Below are positions 1 to 10,200 of a stretch of 64,000 bases of DNA, one piece after another. The notes beneath the pieces were generated by a model, which was given only the letters and a program-made list of their open reading frames with translations, searched no databases and was not told the DNA's origin. Origin of the DNA: Rhinopomastus cyanomelas (lineage: Eukaryota > Chordata > Aves > Bucerotiformes > Rhinopomastidae); contig VXBP01004622.1 of assembly GCA_013400115.1 (NCBI GenBank), positions 792,314-856,313 on the forward strand. The letters run 5' to 3'. Each line of letters opens with the position of its first letter. The stretch's first letter is position 1. Made by a program: the position numbers and the translations under genes.

Positions 1-1458
1 TGGCATCTATCCGCTTCTTGGGTGGCAAGTCAGCACCCCCTGGGACAGCGAGAGCTATCGAGCAGCACAGAGAACAGTTCAGGATCAGGCTGTAAAATTT
101 TTATACCCTTGTGATCAAGCAATGCAAATCTGCAAATGCAAATCACTAGATGGACATAACATACAGGAAAGAACCCTGAGGACAGAAAACATGTCCTCAG
201 CAATAGGATTCTGAGACTAAATAAGACCATGGAGAGCTGAACTTAGCAAGGAGACCCATGAGTCCTTTTGCTCTGCACGCTCTGGTAACCATTACAACAC
301 TGACTGACACCACCACACCCCCAGAGGCCTAGGCTGCATCACCACCTGCTACCTTCAGCACTCCCCAATATGGAGTAAAATCACAAGGCAGCACCAAAAT
401 GGCACTGACCCAACTGCTCTGTGCTCAGAACAGTGCTATGAAAGACCTGTGAGCCTCTGTTAACACAGGGAGCTTTTAATTGCTGCAACAGGAAATCCCT
501 CAGCCTATACCCCTAAAAGTCCATGTTTCTCACTCACCATAACTGGGGAGACCTTGTGCGAACAGACAGGAGAGGCAGTGCTCTCCTGCACTGTCCCAGC
601 CATCTGTAGGATCCAGGATGAATAGGAGGGAGTCAGCAACCTTTGCAAGGTCTAAAACAGCATGAAGATCCCCTGCACACAGAAAACCCTTGTTAGCGGG
701 GCTGCCAGTAACAGAGACAAGAACCAAACCAATAACAGCATTTCCTCACCCGCCTGTGTTGGCACAAAGCGCCAGCGCTGCTTCAATCGGGGGCAGAGAA
801 GGGCAAAGCCACCAGCTTTCCCCTCATCCACACGGACAACAGCACAGTCTTGACTCTGCAGCAAGCAGAAGGTGTTGTGGGCTATAGCCCGGCTGTGCAG
901 TGGCACCAGAACCACGAGGTGTGGGGGCCCATCTCTGCTGCCCAAGCTCCGCTTCTCTGCCAGCACCTGTGGACACAAGAGCAGAACATAAGCCCCGTTT
1001 CCAGGCAGGCTCATGTGCCCCCCCCGCCCCAGCCAAATCCGAACCCACTCGGCCCAGCAATGCACCGCTTGCCCCACAATGAGCTGACCCGTGGCAGTGG
1101 CTCCTCAACATGGCCCAACCTATCCCGACCCCTCGCCCAGCCCCTCTTTCCGCGGCCCTCACCGCCTCCTTTCGCTGCCTTCGCAGCTGCAGCGCCTGGT
1201 GTCGCCGGTCCACCCTGCTGAGGTCGCGGAGCCGCCGGCGGGGCTGGACCTTGACGGGGACGCGGCCTGCAGGGAGAGAACGGTCAGACAGGACGGGACG
1301 GGCCACAGGAGGAAACCGCGCTGGATCGGAGCCGTTCTACCCCGCCCCGCCTCACCCCCGGCCCGGCGCCGCGAGGCCCCGCTGTGCTTCCCGCCCTTGT
1401 GCGCTTTGTTCTGCTGCTTCAGCGGGCCAGGCCGATGCGCGCCCACCGCCGCCGCCAT
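1..1458 (-). CDS. TSR1: TSR1 ribosome maturation factor, 5' part (partial)
   Basis: TSR1 is a GTPase-like nucleolar/cytoplasmic factor needed for late 40S ribosomal subunit assembly. Five exons are visible on the minus strand: 1356-1458 (start ATG at 1456-1458), 1163-1266, 750-966, 538-672 and <1-54. All introns have GT-AG ends and the phases agree. The first exon encodes HRPGPLKQQNKAHKGGKH, the hallmark TSR1 N-terminus. Later exons carry LSRVDRRHQALQLRRQRKEA, SLGSRDGPPH, LLCPRLKQRW, LDLAKVADSLLFILDP and GWDSAGEHCLSCLFAQGLP, all recognisable TSR1 segments. The last visible exon continues as ADLPPKKRIDA and runs off the left edge, so most of the protein of about 800 residues is missing. The promoter lies in GC-rich DNA just right of 1458. 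In human the gene is at 17p13.3 and not next to POLDIP2, so the neighbourhood is rearranged. Identification is by remembered family sequence. Confidence 0.95.
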
Positions 1459-1572
1459 GCTGCCGCCTCGCCGCGTGCTCCGCGCTTTCGTTTACGTCAC
1501 TTCCGGCGTCAAGGGGCACGGCGGGAACCGCGCCCGGGCAAAATGGTGGCGCGAGGAACAGAGACGTGACCT
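1459..1572 (-). promoter_or_regulatory. TSR1 CpG-rich promoter region
   Basis: This GC-rich stretch directly precedes the TSR1 start codon and contains CGTCACTTCCGG-like sequence near 1494-1507, which combines a CRE-type half site (CGTCA) and an ETS-type core (TTCCGG). Both are common in housekeeping promoters. There is no TATA box. The CR1 fragment begins right behind it, so the core promoter is probably confined to about 100 bp. The exact start of transcription cannot be read from the sequence. Confidence 0.5.
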
Positions 1573-1747
1573 CGGCAGGGACTGCCCTGAGAGGCTGTGG
1601 GATCTCCAGCTCTGGAGACGCTCAAAACCAGCCTGCGCGCGATCCTGTGGCACCTACTCTAGGGGACCCTGCTCTGTCTGAGGCGTTGGACTGGGTGGGC
1701 TTGAGAGGCCCCTGCCAACCAACCCCACCAGTCTGTGGTTCTGTATG
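1573..1747 (+). repeat. CR1 LINE 3' fragment
   Basis: The sequence reads like a diverged sense-strand CR1 3' end: AGAGGCTGTGG, then a segment resembling GGAGACGCTCAAAACC, CCTGTGGCACCT, TTGGACTGGGTGGGCTTGAG and CCAACCAACCCCACCAGTCTG, and it finishes in the CR1-like tail GTGGTTCTGT. It lies immediately upstream of TSR1 on the opposite strand. Confidence 0.8.
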
Positions 1748-1935
1748 AGGAAGAGAGTGGGGAGAAGAGACAGGCAGGGGGAAAGAGGGAGAGAGAGGAA
1801 GAGAGGGAGGGTGGAGGAGAGAGAGGGAGGGAGGGAAGGGGAAGAGAGAGAGAGAGGGAGGGGAGGGAGAGGAAGACAGGTAAGTGGGGGAGAAAAGAAA
1901 GAGAAGGGAGAAAAAAAGAGGAGGAAAGGAGGATG
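1744..1935 (+). repeat. Long polypurine (GA/GGA) tract
   Basis: About 190 bases are almost exclusively A and G on the plus strand, mostly GAGA and GGGA runs with very few pyrimidine interruptions. It follows the CR1 fragment end and may have grown from it as a microsatellite. Open reading frames across it are low-complexity and not genes. Confidence 0.9.
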
Positions 1936-3892
1936 GCTGGTGCTTGTCTACAGCATAACATCGGGAAAAAGAGGCAGGAGCAAGAGCTGTTCCTTCAGCG
2001 CTTTATTGAGCTCTTTGTACAGGTATTTACAGAGGAGAGGGCTCACCCGAAGCAGCAGTGGAGGAAGCAGCAGTGGGGAAAAGGCCTTGCCTGAGTCCCA
2101 GGTACCTTGGCATCACCGCCAGGGCCCCCCCCCTCCGCCTCTCAAACAAGCTGAAACATTCCCACACTGCCCACGTTGGTTTGTTATCTGCAGGGCTGGT
2201 CACCTCTGGTTTTCACCAATCATTAGCCAGCCGAGTCCCTCTGTCCTGGCCCTGTGGCCTCAATGTACCCTGCACCAACAGCACTTCACAGCCACAAATA
2301 GCTGCTCTGCCCGAGCCCCTGCCCCCAGGACTGCACCGTTGTTTGGGAATACAACTCTGCTTGTTATTGAAAGCATTAGGTCCACAGCAGCCCTGAAACA
2401 CAGGCAGGTGAACAACAGGGTTAAACTTTTACAGTGGTGTTGCAACTGCCTGTATAGCTAAAGTCAGTAACCCAAGGGAAAGGCAGGCCAGCTGCTGCTC
2501 CGATCCTGACAGAACAACTGCATGGGTGTGAAAAATCATGTTCCTACAGGTCCCTGCTTCCTCTGAACACAAGGCATCATCCCTGACTTTTCCTTCTTTG
2601 AAGGAATAAGCACAACAGCAGTAGTCAGCTGAGGGCTGTGCTTTACAAGTCCTTTCCTAACCCTAAAAGCAGGCTGAGGGGCCTAACCCTTCCAGCCTCT
2701 CAAAGAGATACAGATACTGCGTTCTACCTTGACAGGAAGGAAGTCACAGAATGAAGAAACCGGTGACAAACACTCAAAGCAGTAGGAATAGAGTCTCTCT
2801 CCAGGTATCTGCTGGCTTTGGGACAGCATGTGGGTATCTCCCACTGCTATCTCTGAAGGCTGCCCATCAGCCGAGTGTCTACAGCACTGCCTTGTAGAGG
2901 CAAAAGCAAAATGACTGCTCACGGAGAACTCTGGGTCAGAGGAAATAACTAAATCAAGAAGAACAGCAGCCCTGTGGGTTGGTTACACCCTGACCCTTCA
3001 GCAAGACCAGAGAAAGGAGCAAAGTTTGGAACTCTCTGCCTAGGGTTCCTACCACAAAGCCTCTGCCCCGGGAGTCACCCAGAAGTCTGGAAACCCAGAG
3101 ACAGCCAGCAGGGTCCCAGCACAGTCTCCCAAGATCTCTGCAATCATCAAAGCTGCCAAGAGCTGCTCTGCAGGGCGATCTAATGCCTGATCTGCACTGT
3201 GGATTGGACACAAGCAGAAGCCACAAGAAGAAATCACCACAAACCCAAACATCTTGAGCTCCCAGCAATTTCACTGATGGGCCTGGTTCTGCAGAGCCCT
3301 GTGCACAAACCACAACAAAGCCATCGCAACCTGCCCAGCACTTCTGCAACAAGTCAAAACAAACTCCTCCTGCCAAAGCAGAAACTGCCAAGGAAATAGC
3401 CTCAACGTGAGCAGGGAAACACCCCCCAACAGCTGGAACACACATCCCTGCAGTGAGGAAAGGCCCTGGCAGCAGGAGGGCCCCTTTCAGCTCTCCTACA
3501 CTATCACAACAAGCAGCCCAGCATTCTCTGTGTACAAGATGCTGTGGCAGCCCACTCAGCATCCCCCTGCCAACCGCCTTCCCTCACTCCACATGCTCTT
3601 CTCTGACAAAACAGGCTTCACATCACCCCAGCATACAGCTCAGACAAACTGGAGCCACAGGCTGCTCCAGCACACACTGGCTGCATCCCAGAAAGCAGCT
3701 GCATTGCAGGGAGGCCGAGTTCACTATCCATCCCCCTAAAGTGGCCTCACTGCTGCCTTCCAAAGAGGCAGAAAGTCTGGGCTAACTCTGCTTTGCACAC
3801 GGGCAAGGAGGAAGCAACAAGCAGGGGCAGGCTGGATGTAAATCCCAGGCCTTGGTTTATAAAGGAAGACTGGTTGCAACTGGAAGAGCCAG
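1936..3892. other. Intergenic sequence between TSR1 and POLDIP2
   Basis: No gene is recognised here. A 202-codon minus-strand open frame at 2954-3562 shows no known family and no splice context. On the minus strand an AATAAA hexamer lies at 2002-2007; it could serve a long alternative POLDIP2 3' untranslated region or be chance. The rest is anonymous unique-looking sequence. Confidence 0.5.
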
Positions 3893-3898
3893 TTTATT
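3893..3898 (-). terminator. POLDIP2 polyadenylation signal (AATAAA)
   Basis: A canonical AATAAA on the minus strand lies about 335 bases beyond the POLDIP2 stop codon, which is a reasonable 3' untranslated length. A second hexamer at 2002-2007 would give a much longer tail. Confidence 0.65.
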
Positions 3899-4231
3899 AG
3901 AGAAACCTCACATTGCAGAGAATTCACAACACTTTGAAAGGGTCCAGGCCTGCTGAGGAAGGGCCAGTCTTCTGCAGCAGCACAGATCTACGTTCCACCA
4001 GTCCAACCCCTGCAGATGCCACAAAGGGAAGGGTTAACTGTAACACAGCTTATGTTTACAAGCAGCCTGAGAGCCAGTATTAAAGTTCCAAAAAGCCTCC
4101 CCAGTAGACAACGGTTAAAACAAAAATGGTTTAAAATGTTTAAAAGCTCCGTGTTCTGGGCTGCAGCATAATGGGGAGGCAAAGGTCTACAACACACACA
4201 GGTCTCTGTGGATCTCAGCACTCGGTCTGCT

Positions 4232-7200
4232 CTACCAGTGAAGGCCAGAGGGGGGGGTCTTCTCATCTTTGTTGCTTTCCAGAGAAAAGGGTGGGATTCG
4301 GACATCAAAGCTGGAGCCATCGGGCCTCTCAAATCGAAAAGTACCCCTGGAAAACAATGGCAGAGATCACGCTGAGGCCAGGGACAAACACAGCTAGGAA
4401 TCATCAGCTAGAAGCTAAGACACAAGCTCTTCCGAATCCTGGTGCATCTGTAAGGCCTGTCCAGCCACCGGTAGCTCAGCACAGAGTGCTGCCTGCCACC
4501 GTGACTCATCTAGAGGAAGACTCCTGGGGGTTCAGAGAGCATCAACTATCTGCATTTCCTGAATAAAGATGTAGTGATTGGAGCCTGCAGGAGGTAAGTG
4601 AGCTCCACACGTCTGCAGCACTGTTTACCCAACTCCCACTCGGCAGGAGGCAGAACCATCAGAGCTATTTTTGCAAGGTGATTGCACGTAAACTCAGATC
4701 CCTATTTCTTGGCAGAAGCTCTGCTGGTTGAGAAGTCTGCGACAACACGAAATCTCACAGACGTAACTGGGAATATCTTCTGCTTTGTGAAACTGAAAAA
4801 TTCTTCACAGACAGTGTTCAGGCACTGGAATGGGCTGCCCAGGGTGGTGGTTGAGTCACCGTCCCTGGACGTGCTTAAAAGTCACTTAGACGTAGCGCTG
4901 GGGGATCTGGTTTGGAGGGTGAGCTTGTAGAGTAGCTCTGACAGTTTCACTTGATGACCCCAAGGGTCTTTTCCAACCTGAATGGTTCTGTGATTCTACG
5001 AATCTGCCTGGCCTTGTACAAACAAAGGATTTGTTTACTGCCCTGAAATACAGACAGCCTCACACGGGCAGGAGCATCCTGGAGATAAACTACAAGGTTC
5101 TCCTAACACAACAGAAGTCAAGCTGAGCAGCTTCTGAGCTGCAGAACAATTCCCTCTCTCTCCATGATGCTTGCAGAGAGGGAAAAACTGCAAAAGGTGG
5201 TTTTCTTCCCCAAGGCATGCACTCAGGCAATCCAAAATGCTCCATGCGGTGAGCAAGGGCATATCCTACAGGTAAAGAGCTGCTCTCTCTTGTTTTTCCC
5301 AACCCAAAGGCAGCTGCAAGGCAGATTAAACCTGGAGCAGATTTCCTTTAAAGACAAAAGGCCAGAAAGACCTGTCAGTCAGCAGGCAAGAGCTGGCCAC
5401 ACACTTCTGGACCTCCCAGAGGTGACACTAAACATCCCAACCCAGCTGAACTGCCAGACAAAGGGAAATTGCCATAACCCTGTGACAGGGGACAAGAACC
5501 ACTCAGGTGAGCACTTTCCTACCTGCACTTACACAAGACCAGAACTGAACACCAGCTCAACTGAAGGCCTTATCTGGCCTAAACTGGGAATAACCCCACA
5601 TGCCAATTCCTTGTGGGAACTAATTTGGCAAAAGAATCAGAGCCCAGACATCCTCGAAGACAGCAGATAGCAGCACACATACCCCTGCTGCCTGGAAACA
5701 CCAGCAGGAAGCCTCAACTCTTGAGCAAAGGGCCAAAAGGGACAGAAACTGAGGACAGCAGATGTCAAAGAACTGTGTTGTGTCTTTTCAAATCCAGTCC
5801 AGTCCAGACGACAGAATTCATCCTCTTTAATTAGCCTGGAAACTCTCATGGTGCAGAGAATCAACAGATCATCTTATCTTTAACTGAAGACACTGCTAGA
5901 GAAAAGGTCAAACTTCTCTCAAATGTGTCTTGCCCAGTCCACTGCCACCCACCTTTGCAGACTGGAGTTACAGCTCAAAGTGCATCCCAGCTCAGTGCTG
6001 TTGGGTCCTACATCTAAACCACGAGGGCGGCAATAAGGGTTTCTTACCACATGTGACCGCTGGACGCCTGCAGGGAGACGTGACTGCTGTACTGAAATGC
6101 AGGCTGCTCTTTGGATAAAACTGGCTCCTGGGAAGAGGAGGAGAGACCACTCTGTGTCAGCCACAGAGCTTAACAGTTCTGCACAGACAGCACAAACAGC
6201 ATGAAGGAAAACAGAGATCTATACCTGACCAGCACTAACACTTTCACAGCAAACAATTCACCCAGTGAGCCATGCCAGAAACCCATATTACGCCAGTTTT
6301 CCCATTACCAGGCATTTAGGATCAATCTCTAACTCCCAGTGTAAAGGTTCACGCATACTAACCACAGATGGAAAGCTCATGTGATTCCTTTTTCCACTGC
6401 CAGTTTCCTATTCCATCTCTTTCTACTGCCCACTGGACAATTTACTGGTCAATCAACCCATGCAGGAGGACTCCAGCAAAGGGCTGCCCTTCCCAAAAGA
6501 CGCTCCTTGATACCTACCCGTCCCACAACGCCGCGGCCCCTGACTGTTTCCAAGGTGCCAGACAAGCTGAATATCCTCCAGTGCCGTTCTCGGAGCTGTA
6601 CTACTTCGCTGTCAAGGTTCTCCAAGCGAATACAGTAGCGCCACTGAACAGAAGAAAAGACTGTTATCAGGAACCAGAATCGGCTGCAAACAGTTGATAA
6701 CCCTCAGCTGATACCAGGAAACAGTTGCCAGGCAAGGGCTACTCTCCCTTGGAGCTTATCACACAGCAAATAAACTTCCCTTTAGCTGCTTTGTGAAACA
6801 AAAGGCACTTACCCAGTAGACATGGGAATTCTGGGCTTCCTGTCAAAAGAAACAAAAGACTTTAGCAGCTGCCCTTCAACACTCAGTGCCAAAACCTCTT
6901 CAGCTGTCAGCAGGGCACGAGCACAGGAGCTCTCGCTCTGGGCTCGCCTCATGTGGACAACGACCATGGACACAGCGACAGCTGCTCTCACGGGCATTCC
7001 CTGAATTACCACCTGGCACTGCCTCTGCTCTGGACATGTAATTGTGAGATGGGACATGTTCAAGGATCTCCTCATTACGAAGGGTTGATCTCCACATTAA
7101 TTACACACTTTCTACAGATCTAGAAACACCCATCTCCTTGCCCTCAGGCACCTGCTTTTATGACAGGGTCAGGACAAACATCAGTTTGGCTCCACAGGAG

Positions 7201-10200
7201 TTGCAGCTCCACACCCAAACATCCACCTACCACAATGTTGTGTTCATCTGGACTCGGAAACCAAATTGCCACCACAACTCCCAGCCCTCCCACTCAGAGC
7301 TCTGTTGGAGCCTCCTTATTTTGGATGGTCAGATGAAATTCTTGACATTATAGTAGATCGCCATTAGCAGTTAAATCCAGCAGGCTTCAGCTAACCTCCC
7401 TAACCCACATTAGAGCCTGGAAACAGGGACAGCCAGCCACAGCACCTCATCTGCAGATAGAGTAACAGACAGTTCTGTCATCACAGGGCAGATGGCCTCG
7501 GGGCCACCTTACACACACAGCCCCGTCTGTGACTGAGGCATAAAGGACCAGTCCACAAGGTTTCCTAAGGATCTGGCTAACAGAACAATACAGGGCATTT
7601 CCCAGCCTACAAATAACAAGCAAAAGCCAATCTGCAAGAGCCTCTCTCCAAAAATGTACAACCAAACAGCTGTGTTTGTACCTCAGCTGGACATCACAAT
7701 GACATCGCAAGTGTGACCAAAAATTCATTTCTCCAGTAAGCAGAAGATACCATCAGCCAGTAAACTGGGCTTAGAAAGACAGATGAGCAAAGCAGATGAC
7801 AGAGCTAACACAGCAACATGCAACACAGACCCACCCTCATGCCCATGTAGAAAGGGATGACTGTGACACGGATGTTCTCTGTGGTTTCTCGGTGCACGTC
7901 AGAGAGCTCGAGCCAGGGGTGGTTCTTCTCCTGCCAGGCACACAGCGTGTCCCTTGCTACAAAAGGTGGAACTGCAGGGAGGAAAAGATGAGGGTTTATG
8001 AGAGAGGCATCCTGTACCCAGAGCACTCGGCCCTCAGAGCAACTCCTTTCACATAGTTACCACAATTACTTCAAGCTTTAGTGAATCTAAACTCAAACCT
8101 GACTGTGATTTTTACACCATATCTAAGATGATGGATTTTAGGTTCTTGTCACAGACAACTCCAAGCATCTGGCTCTGAAAAGTTCCCTCTGCATCCAGAA
8201 ATTACCTTTTGTTTGGTCATACATGAGGAACCTCTCAAAGAGCTCATGCTGGATGGGCACTTGATCAGTGGAGCTGTAGGGGAGGATATCTTCATGGCTT
8301 ACGTAGTCTAAACCTGGAAAAGAAACCCCAAAAAAGCCATTAAACTTCCCCAGCAAAGAGCAGCTCCCAAGTCACCCAACAGAGACAGGGATCACACTAT
8401 TGAGGCACTAGGAAAAGGATTTTGGCAGCACCAGACAGAATTGAAGCCAAACTCACAGAACATTAGGGATTGGAAGGGACCTCAAAAGAGCATCTAGTCC
8501 AATCCCCCTGCCACAGCAGGATCCCCTAGATCGAGTCACACAGGAACATGGCCAGGCGGGTTTTAAACACCTCTAGAGAAGGAGACTCAATGGAGGAAAG
8601 AGGCCAGTAATAATCCCTGGCAGAGTTCTGCGAGATTTCTCCATGGGATGATTTCTCTGATAAAGCCCACTCCCTAGGAAGTGGTGGCACTGCCACAAAA
8701 GAACAGTGGGCAGGAGATGCACTGGAGGAGATCTAGATGTCCCAGTAATAAAGCGCAACAGCCCACATGCATCAGAGCGCGCGTACGGGGTCTGTGTCTC
8801 AAGACCACAGAGTAGGAAAGTTTGTCTGGTGACAGCCTGTCCAACTTCCATCCAAAAGGGTTTCACCTCCCAGGAAACAACATCATCCTGTTGTTTCCAG
8901 CGTGGCCTGAAACCACAGATGAACCTGTACAGGACTGTCCTCTAGGAAGTGGCCAAAGCTGACTGTTGGTGACTCAGCTGAGCTCACCCTGTGTAAGCAC
9001 AGGGGTTGCAAGTGCATTTCACTGACCTGGTATGGCATAGAGGGCTCTGCTGTCATCGTGATTCGCCAGGAACGTCACTGCTTCCGTCTGCGACCTCTGG
9101 GACTGAGAAAAAGGGAAGTTAGTGTTTTTCTGTGTGGATTGGCATGGACCAGTTTCCAGCAACACTTCAGTTTACTATTAAACAAACAGTTTACTCTTCA
9201 CAGATTTTTATCTGTGTATTTTACTACAACAGTTTACTACAAACAAATAGTTTACTATTGTGGTTTCTAAAGAATTTAACATTTCTTTGACTTAACCAAG
9301 TCACATCAGAACACTCCGCCTTTTATTTCCTCTAGACTAGTTCTCAACTCAATCAAGTGCAGAGCATTTTCAGTGCTGAAACCCTCATGCTTTCTGCACA
9401 ATGTGCAGCAGAGCAGGAATGCCAATGGGATGAGGAAGGGGAAAGCTGGAAAGGGGAAACAAGCCAGGAAACAGTCATACAACAGTCAAGACTGTCGTTC
9501 CTGGGGAAAATATGACTTCAGAGCAAATCAGTCCTAAAATTCTAATCAATCAAGACAGCCCTTCAGTGTCTGCCCATCTAAGCATTGATAGCAGAGAAGA
9601 TACTGAATTTCACAGAATCACAAATATCTTGAAACAATCACAAATATTAGCATAATTGATTTTCTCTTAGCACAGAATCACACAGAATCACAGAACATTA
9701 GGGATTGGAAGGGATCTCGAAAGACCATCCAGTCCAATCTCCCTGACACAGCAGGATCCCCTAGATCAAGTCACACAGGAACATATCCAGGCAGGTTTTA
9801 AACATCTCCTGAGAAGGAGACTCCACAGCCTCCCTGGGCAGCCCCTTCCAGTGCTCTGTCACCCTCACTGGGAAGAAGTTCCTTCTCACATTGATGTGGA
9901 ACCTCCTATGCTCCAACTTACACTGGTTGCCCCTTGTCCTGTCATTGGATGCCACTGAACAGAGTCTGGTTCCATCTTCCTGACACCCACCCTTTCCATA
10001 TTTATCAATAGTAATGGAGTCACCCCTCAGTCTTCTTTTTCCAAGCTCAAGAGACCCAGCTCCCTCAGCCTTTCCTCAACAGGGAGATCTTCCACTGCCT
10101 TCATCATCTTCGTGGCTCTGGACTCTCTCAAGCAGCTCTGTGTCCTTCTGGAACTGAGGGGGCCCAAAACTAGACACAAAATTCCAGATGTGGCCTCACC

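Noticed and set aside
1..54. Possible frameshift in TSR1 exon 5
   Set aside because: An initial reading suggested the LAVPG and DLPPKK segments lay in different frames. Recounting the run of five C at 36-40 restores one continuous frame, so the exon is intact.
55..537. Box C/D snoRNA in TSR1 introns (human TSR1 introns host SNORD91)
   Set aside because: I looked for a C box (TGATGA) and D box (CTGA) on the minus strand with a terminal stem. Only an imperfect GGTGATG was seen, so no snoRNA is claimed; a covariance-model search would decide.
2954..3562. 202-codon minus-strand open frame between TSR1 and POLDIP2
   Set aside because: No domain, no recognisable homology, no flanking exon or promoter signals; treated as chance.
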